This document shows, one piece after another, positions 1 to 6,479 of a DNA stretch of 6,632 bases (its first letter is position 1; each line of letters starts with the position of its first letter). This stretch comes from JBOFFI01 sp051657245. Lineage in GTDB: Bacteria > Pseudomonadota > Alphaproteobacteria > Holosporales > JBOFFI01. The translations under genes were made by a program, and so were the position numbers. The notes beneath the pieces are model-generated. The model ran no database searches and had not been told where the DNA came from. It saw nothing but the letters and a program-made list of their open reading frames with translations. The DNA is taken from NCBI GenBank assembly GCA_051657245.1, contig JBOFKI010000023.1:1-6632 (forward strand). The letters are read 5' to 3'.

Positions 1-124
1 GAAAATGCCTTCTTGCATCTTAAACGATGGAGAGGAATAGCCACGCGGGTACGCTAAAAATACTTCCTCCTTCCTTGCGGCAACCCACATTCGTTGCCTT
101 GCGCTTTGGCTTAATATCTCTTGA
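1..124 (+). pseudogene. IS5-family transposase, C-terminal fragment, frameshifted
   Basis: The first frame reads ENAFLHLKRWRGIATR (1-48) and then hits a stop at 55-57. Dropping one G from the GGG at 47-49 restores the expected continuation: Y-A-K-N-T-S-S-F-L-A-A, then H-I-R-C-L-A-L-W, ending at TGA 122-124. The pattern EN-F--LK---R-IATRY-K----F-AA is the C-terminal signature of IS5-family (DDE_Tnp_1) transposases, including the last catalytic-region helix. Only about 40 residues are present because the window begins inside the gene, so the state of the rest is unknown. The single-base insertion makes this copy inactive as read. The family call rests on motif recognition; the exact IS group was not determined. 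This tail points toward the IS630-family remnant on the opposite strand. Confidence 0.78.
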
Positions 125-148
125 CGACACTATCTAGATGGTCGTCGT
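124..148. repeat. Imperfect palindrome at the junction of two transposase remnants
   Basis: ACTATCTAGATGGT (129-142) is a dyad centred on TCTAGA with a single G-T pair. With one bulged base (143) the stem extends by ACGAC (124-128) pairing with GTCGT (144-148). It begins at the stop codon of the IS5-type fragment and covers the end of the IS630-type frame (stop 134-136). It could be the terminal inverted repeat of one element, or two such ends joined head to head around CTAG. Neither is proven from one copy. Confidence 0.5.
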
Positions 149-380
149 TTGAGGGGCTAAGACTAGAGCAACATAAAATGATGATAACCATGGGTCTTTA
201 AACAATTTTTTGATATCAGATTGAAGCTTTCGCCGGATAGACTTTGCCTCTTGCCCCTTTGCGCTCGATTGGGTTGAGGTCAGGCGAATAGGGTGGTTTA
301 AGTAAAGCAAGGTATGGCCTGCCTCGAAAAATTGCTGTTTCATGGAAGCTCCTTTATGAAACGGCATCATAGTCCATCAC
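134..380 (-). pseudogene. IS630-family transposase remnant (DDE_3 domain), several frameshifts
   Basis: On the - strand, reading from 380 downward, the fragment begins V-M-D (380-372, a likely catalytic Asp). It continues with P-F-H-K-G-A-S-M-K-Q and then E-A-G-H-T-L-L-Y-L. The hallmark motif PPYSPDLNPIE is present at 296-264, but in a different frame from the residues on either side. The next block, A-K-S-I-R-R-K-L-Q-S-D-I, returns to the original frame. At least two frameshifts therefore lie near 296-299 and 247-258, with a third disruption near 366-371 just after the catalytic Asp. The last Glu of PPYSPDLNPIE is the final residue of the DDE triad. The N-terminal part is absent: the sequence beyond 380 belongs to a palindromic repeat element. 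A 78-residue open frame (370-134) crosses the region but is not a real protein. The gene is clearly decayed, and the IS630-family assignment is strong. Confidence 0.85.
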
Positions 381-402
381 CCCCGCGCCTTTTCTTCTTG
401 TC

Positions 403-422
403 ATCCCCGCGGCGGCGGGGAT
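403..422. repeat. GC-rich palindromic repeat unit, left copy
   Basis: ATCCCCGC, then GGCG, then GCGGGGAT forms a perfect 8-bp stem. It is preceded by TGTC and followed by CCAG, which extends the match to the dispersed 'TGTCATCCCCGC...GATCCAG' repeat type. Confidence 0.7.
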
Positions 423-482
423 CCAGGAAAACTCCATAAACATGACGCTCCAGTAGAGATTTCAGGTGATAAGATTATCTAG

Positions 483-504
483 ATCCCCCGCCTCCGCGGG
501 GGAT
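483..504. repeat. GC-rich palindromic repeat unit, right copy (inverted)
   Basis: ATCCCCCGC, then CTCC, then GCGGGGGAT forms a perfect 9-bp stem. It is flanked by TCTAG on the left and GACA on the right. Read on the - strand it is the same unit as the left copy, with one extra base pair. Confidence 0.7.
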
Positions 505-554
505 GACAAATAAGGGGGGCGGGGGTGACAAGAAGAAAAGGGTCTGACTTACTA

Positions 555-580
555 AAAAAAGATTAATCCGATGCTTTTTT
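555..580. other. AT-rich inverted repeat upstream of the LRR gene
   Basis: AAAAAAG (555-561) pairs with CTTTTTT (574-580). The stem is weak and A/T-only apart from one G-C pair. It could be a poor terminator or chance in AT-rich spacer. The rest of 542-645 holds no gene. A TACAAT at 605-610 could serve as a -10 box for the gene starting at 646, but I see no convincing -35. Confidence 0.2.
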
Positions 581-645
581 ACCTTTTTTAAAATTTTTTC
601 ACGTTACAATTAACCTGTTGAATAAACTCATAAAAGGAAAAAAAT

Positions 646-1093
646 ATGCAAGCCATACTCAATTTTCGAGCACTTTTAGCGCTCTCTTTTCTAGCATTTT
701 CAGCTACTTGATACGGTTTCTATGCAAACTAATGAGGCTATTGCATTCAATCGAAATGGCCAACCCATTGAAAATGAAGATCTCAAAAAATTAATCCCCA
801 CGTTACAACACACCCTTCAATTCATTGATTTTGGCAATACCAAAATTGGAGATGAAGGCATCCAGGCGCTCGCCGAAAAATTGCCATCTTTACCCAATCT
901 TCAACACGTTAATTTGGTGGGTATTCATCTTGGGCCAAAAGGTATTTTAGCTTTACGAAGTAATCTTCCTTTGACAACCGTAGAAAAATTAGACGTTGAT
1001 ACAGAATTTCACGAACAGCTCAAAAATCTTTGGAATGTTCGTGGAAAAGAGATTCAGTTAGAGCCTAAGTATTTAGATAATTTTTCTGATTAG
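646..1093 (+). pseudogene. Small secreted leucine-rich-repeat protein, apparently frameshifted after the signal peptide
   Basis: An ATG at 646, seven bases after an AAGGA ribosome-binding site (634-638), starts MQAILNFRALLALSFLAFSAT. This is a plausible signal peptide (hydrophobic core L-L-A-L-S-F-L-A-F), but the frame stops at TGA 709-711. The LRR body lies in the next frame, open from 695 to the TAG at 1091-1093, with its first ATG at 722 lacking any ribosome-binding site. A one-base shift near 703-710 would join them into a protein of about 148 residues. Counted from the 722 ATG, residues 30-58 and 59-84 are ribonuclease-inhibitor-type LRR units (L-x-x-I-D-F-G-N-T-K-I-G-D-E-G; then L-Q-H-V-N-L with G-P-K-G), followed by a degenerate third. 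Such LRRs usually bind proteins; the target is unknown. Alternatives are a sequencing error, or a real shorter cytoplasmic protein from 722. Confidence 0.6.
722..1093 (+). CDS. LRR-containing hypothetical protein (open-frame portion)
   Basis: This is the uninterrupted 123-residue frame of the gene described from 646, given as it would be called if the frameshift is ignored. It contains about two and a half ribonuclease-inhibitor-type LRR units, spanning residues 30-95. The C-terminal 25 residues are charged and not repetitive. It has no membrane segment, no enzyme motif and no signal peptide of its own. It is the only + strand gene in the window and converges on the gyrB cluster. Lacking a ribosome-binding site at 722, it is probably not translated as an independent protein unless coupled to the short 646-711 frame. 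Confidence 0.55.
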   Translation: MQTNEAIAFNRNGQPIENEDLKKLIPTLQHTLQFIDFGNTKIGDEGIQALAEKLPSLPNLQHVNLVGIHLGPKGILALRSNLPLTTVEKLDVDTEFHEQLKNLWNVRGKEIQLEPKYLDNFSD

Positions 1094-1107
1094 TTTTGCT
1101 CAAACTA

Positions 1108-1152
1108 GAGAAACCTCTCCCCTTGTGGGAGAGGTTTCTCCAAAGGGGAGAG
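1108..1152. repeat. Palindromic repeat with two competing hairpins in the convergent intergenic region
   Basis: GAGAAACCTCTCCC (1108-1121) pairs perfectly with 1127-1140 across the loop CTTGT, giving a 14-bp stem. CTCTCCCCTT (1115-1124) also pairs perfectly with AAGGGGAGAG (1143-1152), so the two stems exclude each other. It sits between the stop of the LRR gene (1093) and the stop of the PBP gene (1187) and may terminate or stabilise transcripts from both sides. There is no T-run directly after it on either strand, so it is not a canonical intrinsic terminator. The composition suggests a dispersed intergenic repeat. Confidence 0.65.
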
Positions 1153-1186
1153 CCGATGCGTTTTTGCCTCGCCTTGCTTTTAGGCA

Positions 1187-3325
1187 TTATTCGTCTTTAA
1201 CATCACGAAATAGAGAATCTAGCAGTCCGCCGCCTGATTTCTGGGTTTCTCCTCCTTCAGGTGGGAATTCGGGGGGAGGTGTGTCTTCAATCAACTCATC
1301 CAAAATGCCGCCCTGTTGAGGTTGCTCTTCTTGTGTAAAGCCCTCTTCTATCCCTGAAAACGATTCAAAAAATTGAATGGGGCTGTCTTTGAAGGCGTTT
1401 TCCATAAATGCTTTCCAGAGGTAATTTGAGGGCCCTCCTCCTCGAGTATAGGTCATCGGCTTTGCGCTATCAATGCCGCTCCACACGCCCGTTACCAACT
1501 CTGGGGTAAACCCTACCAACCAAAGGTCTTTATAGGCTTGGGAGGTTCCCGTTTTTCCTGCAGCGGGTCTTGGAAGGGTTGCAGAGCGCCCCGTTCCGCC
1601 TTGGAGAACAGCCTGCATAATATCCGTCATCTGTTGTGCAACACCCTTTGAAAAAAGTGGGGTGGGGGTTTCCTGCCATCGATAAAGAATCTTTCCCGTT
1701 TGCTTGTCTTTGACCTGTAAAATCCCGTGGGGGCGCACCTGCAACCCAAGCCGGGCCACGGTTGCAAATGCTCCAGTCAGCTCTAATAAAGTCACCTCAC
1801 CGCTTCCCAAGGAAATGGTCAAATCGGAGGGAAGTTTAGATGTAATCCCCAAACGCTGCGCTGTGTTACGGATTGCATCTACTCCCACTGCCATGGCAAG
1901 GCGCACAGAAACAGCGTTAACCGATTTTGCGAAAGCTTCCCGGAAGGTGATTTCTCCCTTCGTGCGGTGCAGGTAGTTTGAAGGGCTCCATTTTCCAATC
2001 CGGATGGGACTGTCGTCGATTAGGGTATCCGGCGTCCACCCTTTGTTAAGAGCCTCCAGAAAAACGAAGAACTTAAAGGCAGAACCTGGTTGGCGCAGAG
2101 CCTGGGTCACCCGATTGTATTTTGTTTTCTGATAGCTGAGCCCTCCCAGCATAGCTTTAACAGCACCGTCAGGAGTCATGGAAACCAACGCCATTTGGCC
2201 TGTTTTCCATTTTTTCCCCACCCCTTCTATCGCTTCTTGCGCTTTTTCTTCTGCCAATTGTTGAAGTCGTCCGTCAAGGGTTGTCATCACTTCCACGTCT
2301 CTATCTTGGATATCCACCCAGTGGGGGAGCGTGTCCACGATCCAATCGGTGAAATAGCGTACAGAGCTGCCCCCAGGAGTTTCTGGTGGTGGGGTTGCCA
2401 ACACAATAGCGGCTTCCATGGCTTGCTTGGAAATAAAACCAGCGTCCACCATGGATTTCAGCACCTGGGTCGCACGTCCTTCTGAAAGGGCCGCATTTTG
2501 CGCCGGCGAATATCGGGAGGGCGCTTTGAGAAGGCCCGCTAGCACTGCCGCCTCATAAAGGCTTAGGTCTTTGGCAGACCTTAAAAAATAGCGCTCTGAA
2601 GCCCCATCAATGCCATAGGTGCCGCTTCCAAAATAAACCCGGTTGAGGTACATGGTCAAAATTTGATTTTTGGTAAAACGGCGCTCCAACCACAACGCCA
2701 AAATGGCTTCTTGAATTTTTCGCCTGAGGGTGCGGTCTTGCTGTCCGTACAATTTTTTGGAGAATAAGAAATTTTTGGCAAGCTGCTGGGTGATGGTGCT
2801 TCCCCCTTGAACCGTGGCACCTGCGCGGTAATTAGTCCAAATCGCGCGAGCCAAACCCAGCACATCAATCCCAAAATGGTGATAGAATCGGCGATCTTCA
2901 ATCGCAAGAAACGCTTGAATCACGTGGGGGGGGAGCTTTTCTGCTGGCACTGGCCTTCCATACAAATCGCCATAGGTCGCCAACACAGCCCCGTTTTGGT
3001 CTAAAAGGGTGATGCTGGGCCTGCGAGGCATCAGCTGAAGCTCTTGGATATCGGGAAGATCATAGCTAAACCAGAGCAGGGCGCCGCTTGCCAGGATACT
3101 TCCCCAAATAAGGCAAATAAAAGCCCATTTCGCAACAAACCAACCAGAGCGCTTTTTCTTCTTTCTCCGGGGAGGTTTTGATGGACGACTCCCCTCAGGG
3201 ACATGCTTTCCCTTTTTTTTCTTGAGCCCCTTAGGCTGTTCAGAAGAAGAAATAGAGGGACGGTCCCCCGGTTTTAAAAAGGAGATAAAACCTTCAGCAG
3301 CGCCCATAACCTTCTCGTGCCACAT
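1187..3325 (-). CDS. Class A penicillin-binding protein (PBP1A family): peptidoglycan glycosyltransferase/transpeptidase
   Basis: A bifunctional inner-membrane enzyme that polymerises lipid II into glycan strands and cross-links the stem peptides in the periplasm. The 712-residue product has a Lys/Arg-rich cytoplasmic leader (residues 30-60) and one membrane anchor (about 61-86). The GT51 domain shows E-D-R-R-F-Y (143-148), GGSTITQQLAKN (174-185), R-K-I-Q-E...L-E (202-214) and Q-I-L-T-M-Y-L-N-R-V-Y-F-G (221-233). The transpeptidase domain has the nucleophile motif S415-A-F-K418, S468-V-N470 and K591-T-G593, so all catalytic motifs are intact. The tail (661-712) is acidic and Pro/Gly-rich, probably disordered. 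Last gene of the gyrB-idi-PBP cluster, it overlaps idi by 32 bp from this start. An internal ATG at 3307 (Met7), close behind GAGAAGG, is an alternative start with a 14-bp overlap. The family call is firm; whether to name it mrcA or pbpC is not decidable here. Confidence 0.95.
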   Translation of the reverse strand: MWHEKVMGAAEGFISFLKPGDRPSISSSEQPKGLKKKKGKHVPEGSRPSKPPRRKKKKRSGWFVAKWAFICLIWGSILASGALLWFSYDLPDIQELQLMPRRPSITLLDQNGAVLATYGDLYGRPVPAEKLPPHVIQAFLAIEDRRFYHHFGIDVLGLARAIWTNYRAGATVQGGSTITQQLAKNFLFSKKLYGQQDRTLRRKIQEAILALWLERRFTKNQILTMYLNRVYFGSGTYGIDGASERYFLRSAKDLSLYEAAVLAGLLKAPSRYSPAQNAALSEGRATQVLKSMVDAGFISKQAMEAAIVLATPPPETPGGSSVRYFTDWIVDTLPHWVDIQDRDVEVMTTLDGRLQQLAEEKAQEAIEGVGKKWKTGQMALVSMTPDGAVKAMLGGLSYQKTKYNRVTQALRQPGSAFKFFVFLEALNKGWTPDTLIDDSPIRIGKWSPSNYLHRTKGEITFREAFAKSVNAVSVRLAMAVGVDAIRNTAQRLGITSKLPSDLTISLGSGEVTLLELTGAFATVARLGLQVRPHGILQVKDKQTGKILYRWQETPTPLFSKGVAQQMTDIMQAVLQGGTGRSATLPRPAAGKTGTSQAYKDLWLVGFTPELVTGVWSGIDSAKPMTYTRGGGPSNYLWKAFMENAFKDSPIQFFESFSGIEEGFTQEEQPQQGGILDELIEDTPPPEFPPEGGETQKSGGGLLDSLFRDVKDE

Positions 3326-3890
3326 TCAAGGCTTTCTCAAAAATTTTTTCTTCCCCCAGTTTTTTATGGGCATATAAACGGAACCAGCGTGCATAAAAAG
3401 AAGGATTAACCTGTAACTCATCCATCAGTTGGTCCGGTTCAACCCATTCATAGGCACGCACTTCCTCTGTTGCAGGAGATATAAGCCCCTCGTAGATTCC
3501 TGTCAACAAATGGGTGTATTCATGCTCTTGCATGCCATCTCCAAGATTGAGGTGGTAGGAAATCACCCCAAGGGAACGCAGTGGTTCTACCTCTTGAACC
3601 CCAAGCTCTTCTTTTAAGCGACGCCTTGCAGCTTGAATGAGGGGCTCTTCGGGACGTGGGTGTCCACAACAAGCATTTGCCCACAAATTAGGCGAATGAT
3701 ATTTAGAAGAAGCACGTCGCTGGATTAACATTCTCCCTTGAAGATCAAACAAAAAAACTGAAAAAGCCCGATGTAATAAACCCGTTTCATGGGCCTTTCG
3801 TTTTTCAACCTGACCTAAGGGGTTATCTTCAGCGTCCACCAAAATAACATATTCACAAGCTAATGAAATGGTAGCAGATGGTTCAAGCAT
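3294..3890 (-). CDS. idi: Isopentenyl-diphosphate delta-isomerase, type I
   Basis: Interconverts isopentenyl and dimethylallyl diphosphate in the cytoplasm, balancing the two building blocks for undecaprenyl phosphate, quinones and other prenyl compounds. The 198-residue product is close to the usual type I length. It has the Nudix-like fold signatures: H-E-T-G-L-L-H-R-A-F-S (34-44), the catalytic Cys in N-A-C-C-G-H-P (C75, with metal ligand H77), R-L-K-E-E-L-G (91-97), the acidic pair E122-x-E124 in Q-E-H-E-Y-T-H and the conserved Trp in Y-E-W-V (147-150). I chose the ATG at 3890 because it overlaps the gyrB stop in the coupling arrangement ATGCTTGA. A TTG at 3902 in the same frame would add four residues and is less likely. 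The gene ends inside the start region of the PBP gene. Type I Idi is optional in bacteria that use the MEP route; which route this organism uses cannot be seen here. Confidence 0.93.
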   Translation of the reverse strand: MLEPSATISLACEYVILVDAEDNPLGQVEKRKAHETGLLHRAFSVFLFDLQGRMLIQRRASSKYHSPNLWANACCGHPRPEEPLIQAARRRLKEELGVQEVEPLRSLGVISYHLNLGDGMQEHEYTHLLTGIYEGLISPATEEVRAYEWVEPDQLMDELQVNPSFYARWFRLYAHKKLGEEKIFEKALNVAREGYGRC

Positions 3891-6348
3891 CAAGGTTAAC
3901 AACTTTCAAGGCATTGCTTTGGATAAATTCACGCCGCGGTTCTACTACGTCTCCCATCAACACAGAAAAAACTTCATTAGCCTCGTCCGCATGGTGGATT
4001 TTTACCTGTAGCAAGGTACGAGCTTCAGGATCAAGGGTTGTCTCCCATAACTGCCCCGCCAACATTTCTCCAAGACCTTTATACCTTTGGATATAGAGCC
4101 CCTTACGCCCCTGCTCCATAACAAAATCCCACAAATCAAGGGGCCCACGAATAGCACGTTTGACATCTTTAAAAGAGAGAACAGGCAATTCATCTGTCCC
4201 ATACATCTCCAGGCAGGCTTCTGCAGATTGGCTCATTTGATGGACTTCAGAAATCCGCAAGAGGGGTGCATCGATAATATAATCTTCTTGAACACCTCTC
4301 AAGCTCCGCTGAATCCGGATCTCATCTGGACGGTTTCCGGAAACGGCTTTCCAACAATTTTCACCTTCTTTCGCCAGGGTATTTAAGCGGTTGATGATGC
4401 GCTCCCCCATCGCCAGAGGGTTTTCTAAAAACGGTTCCAACGCGCAAGTCTGCATGACAATGGCTTGCTCTAGAATGAAGGAGCTGCCAACGCGACGCCC
4501 TGGGGTTTCACACAGCCGCTTGAATTGCCCTGCTTGTTTAATCCAGTGGTGCAGGTCGGCGCCTGCAAGCTGCGCTCCGGATGCGAGGGTCAAGCGCAAC
4601 CCCTCAAGGCCTGCTTGGATCAAAAAATCTTCCAAGGCACCTTCATTTTTCAAATAAATAATAGAAGAGCCCCGCTTCACGCCATAAAGCGGAGGCTGAG
4701 CGATATAAAGATAGCCTCGCTCAATAAGGGGGCGCATATGGCGAAAGAAAAACGTTAGAAGCAGGGTGCGGATATGGCTTCCGTCCACATCGGCGTCTGT
4801 CATCAAAATAATCTTATGGTAACGGACCTTGTCTGGATCGAAATCATCTGGTCCAATCCCCGTTCCCAAAGCAGAGATGAGGGTCCCAATTTCAGCGGAG
4901 CTTAACATTTTATCAAACCGGGCACGCTCTACGTTCAAAACCTTCCCCCGGAGTGGCAAAATAGCTTGGAACATGCGGTTTCGGCCTTGTTTCGCTGTTC
5001 CGCCCGCGCTGTCTCCCTCGACGATAAAAATTTCGCTGGCCGCTGGCGCTTTCTCTGTGCAATCCGCTAATTTTCCGGGTAGGGAAGCAATGTCAAGAGC
5101 ACTTTTGCGTCGGGTTAGCTCCCGGGCTTTTCTAGCAGCTTCCCTTGCATGGGCTGCCTCCATCACCCTGGAGACGATTTTTTTACCCTCCTGGGGGTGT
5201 TCTTCAAGCCATTGCTCCAAGCGCTCTGTCACAACACCTTCCACCACAGGGCGAACCTCGGAGGAAACCAGTTTGTCTTTCGTTTGGGAAGAGAATTTAG
5301 GGTCTGGCACTTTCACCGACAAGACACACGTAAGCCCTTCACGAATATCGTCCCCTGTCAGGGTAATCTTATCTTTCTTAACGGTGGGGAGTGTGTGAGC
5401 GTAGGCATTGATCACCCGGGTCAAGCCTGCCCGAAACCCCGCCAGGTGCGTACCTCCATCCCGCTGGGGAATGTTATTGGTAAAGCACAGCATGGTTTCG
5501 TGGTAGCTATCCGTCCATTCCATCGCAACGTCTACGATCATATCATCCTTCGAACCGCACATTGTTATGGGCGGATGATGGAGGGGAGATTTGCTGCGAT
5601 CCAGGTATCGGACAAATGACTCAATGCCTCCTTCATAGTTCATCACCACTTCATGGGGCTCCACCCCACGTTCATCTCGAAGCACAAGGGTTACCTTGGG
5701 GTTCAAAAATGCGAGCTCCCGAAGGCGATGTTCAAGGGTTGAAAAGACGAATTGAATTTGGGAGAAAGTCTCCTCAGATGGCTTGAATCGAATTTCTGTG
5801 CCCGTTTGGCCATCTGGGGAAGAGCCTTGCTGTATCAACGGTTCCACCGCATTGCCGTGCACAAAGCGCATAAAATGGATTTTTCCATTGCGCCAAATCT
5901 TCAATTCTAAAAAGGAAGAAAGTGCATTAACAACCGAAACACCAACCCCATGCAATCCGCCCGAAACTTTGTAAGAGTTTTGGTCAAATTTTCCACCCGC
6001 GTGGAGCTGCGTCATAATCACCTCTGCAGCAGAGATACCTTCTTCAGCGTGGATGTCTGTAGGAATGCCGCGTCCGTTATCACGAATGGTTACAGAGCCA
6101 TCCCCGTTGAGGCAAACCCAAACACGGTTACAGTGCCCTGCAAGGGATTCGTCAATGGCATTATCCACAACCTCATAGACCATATGGTGAAGGCCTGAGC
6201 CATCATCCGTATCACCGATATACATCCCCGGTCTTTTGCGGACCGCATCAAGCCCTTTTAAAACTTTGATGGAATGCGCACCATAGTCTTCACCAGCTGG
6301 GGTTACATTATCTGGAATCGGACCAACGGGGGTGTGGGATGTGTTCAT
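3883..6348 (-). CDS. gyrB: DNA gyrase subunit B
   Basis: ATPase subunit of the type IIA topoisomerase GyrA2B2, which introduces negative supercoils into DNA. The 821-residue product is slightly longer than the roughly 804 of E. coli GyrB and shows the full domain order. The GHKL ATPase has V-D-N-A-I-D-E (61-67), D-N-G-R-G-I-P (90-96), G-G-L-H-G-V-G (130-136) and the ATP-sensing Q-T-K (355-357). The TOPRIM domain has E444-G-D-S-A-G-G and the metal-binding D518-A-D-V-D522. The C-terminal part includes the Gram-negative insert (about 560-735) and Q-R-Y-K-G-L-G (754-760). An extension of about 20 residues precedes the conserved Y-G-A-H-S-I-K-V-L. GyrA would be encoded elsewhere. The subunit is assigned to gyrase rather than topoisomerase IV by the TOPRIM-region sequence and the Gram-negative insert. 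A purine-rich AAAGAAG about 10 bases upstream of the ATG serves as ribosome-binding site. The LPLRGK stretch has Arg where E. coli GyrB has K447, a common natural variant rather than evidence of quinolone resistance. Confidence 0.97.
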   Translation of the reverse strand: MNTSHTPVGPIPDNVTPAGEDYGAHSIKVLKGLDAVRKRPGMYIGDTDDGSGLHHMVYEVVDNAIDESLAGHCNRVWVCLNGDGSVTIRDNGRGIPTDIHAEEGISAAEVIMTQLHAGGKFDQNSYKVSGGLHGVGVSVVNALSSFLELKIWRNGKIHFMRFVHGNAVEPLIQQGSSPDGQTGTEIRFKPSEETFSQIQFVFSTLEHRLRELAFLNPKVTLVLRDERGVEPHEVVMNYEGGIESFVRYLDRSKSPLHHPPITMCGSKDDMIVDVAMEWTDSYHETMLCFTNNIPQRDGGTHLAGFRAGLTRVINAYAHTLPTVKKDKITLTGDDIREGLTCVLSVKVPDPKFSSQTKDKLVSSEVRPVVEGVVTERLEQWLEEHPQEGKKIVSRVMEAAHAREAARKARELTRRKSALDIASLPGKLADCTEKAPAASEIFIVEGDSAGGTAKQGRNRMFQAILPLRGKVLNVERARFDKMLSSAEIGTLISALGTGIGPDDFDPDKVRYHKIILMTDADVDGSHIRTLLLTFFFRHMRPLIERGYLYIAQPPLYGVKRGSSIIYLKNEGALEDFLIQAGLEGLRLTLASGAQLAGADLHHWIKQAGQFKRLCETPGRRVGSSFILEQAIVMQTCALEPFLENPLAMGERIINRLNTLAKEGENCWKAVSGNRPDEIRIQRSLRGVQEDYIIDAPLLRISEVHQMSQSAEACLEMYGTDELPVLSFKDVKRAIRGPLDLWDFVMEQGRKGLYIQRYKGLGEMLAGQLWETTLDPEARTLLQVKIHHADEANEVFSVLMGDVVEPRREFIQSNALKVVNLDA

Positions 6349-6479
6349 GAATCCATCACTTCTTTCTGTTTTCTAAATTTTGCGCATCACAAATAGCCAC
6401 CCATCCTCTCAAAAATGAGCATTCTTTTCAATCTTAAAAATTTTAACGAAAAAGTGCCTCAGGCAAGCAGAGCTGCAAC
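6349..6479 (-). promoter_or_regulatory. gyrB leader/promoter region
   Basis: AT-rich, non-coding spacer between the gyrB start and the T-run of the candidate upstream RNA. Two weak - strand promoter candidates are visible. One is TTGAAA (6431-6426) with GAGGAT 17 bases on. The other is TTGCCT (6466-6461) with TAAAAT (6445-6440) at a short 15-base spacing. Neither is convincing, but gyrB needs a promoter of its own if the upstream transcript ends near 6480. Confidence 0.3.
6449..6465 (-). terminator. Short hairpin followed by a T-run, possible terminator
   Basis: On the - strand TGCC-TGA-GGCA (6465-6455) is followed by C and five Ts (6453-6449). The stem is only 4 bp (5 with a one-base loop), so the call is weak. 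Its place between the candidate RNA gene and gyrB suits a back-up terminator. Confidence 0.3.

Larger units (their letters stand above)
388..541. repeat. 154-bp MITE-like element with 16-bp inverted termini and two nested hairpins
   Basis: CCTTTTCTTCTTGTCA at 388-403 is the exact reverse complement of 526-541. Inside lie two GC-rich hairpins in opposite orientation. One is at 403-422 (8-bp perfect stem, 4-base loop) and the other at 483-504 (9-bp perfect stem, 4-base loop). Both match the pattern TGTCATCCCC(C)GC-N4-GC(G)GGGGAT(C), a dispersed repeat type common in alphaproteobacterial intergenic regions. The middle (427-475) has no open frame. I see no target-site duplication. The element abuts the truncated N-terminal side of the IS630 remnant, so it may have landed in that gene. 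Confidence 0.65.

Noticed and set aside
134..370. The 78-codon - strand frame as an independent protein
   Set aside because: It crosses IS630 frameshifts, and its residues match transposase only in blocks, so it is debris.
476..484. TATCTAGAT, also found at 131-139, as a target-site duplication
   Set aside because: It is a short self-palindromic 9-mer and the two copies do not sit at both ends of any element I can define; chance is likely.
1704..1976. Open + strand frame of 90 codons
   Set aside because: It lies wholly antisense to the PBP transpeptidase region, has no recognisable domain and shadows a well-supported gene.
4912..4990. Arg in LPLRGK (K447 equivalent of E. coli) as a quinolone-resistance change
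   Set aside because: Arg occurs naturally at this position in many bacterial GyrB proteins; it is not evidence of selection.
4829..5398. Open + strand frame of 189 codons opposite gyrB
   Set aside because: It is antisense to the highly conserved TOPRIM/ATPase coding sequence, its composition is a Ser/Arg-rich shadow of gyrB codons, and it has no domain or ribosome-binding site.
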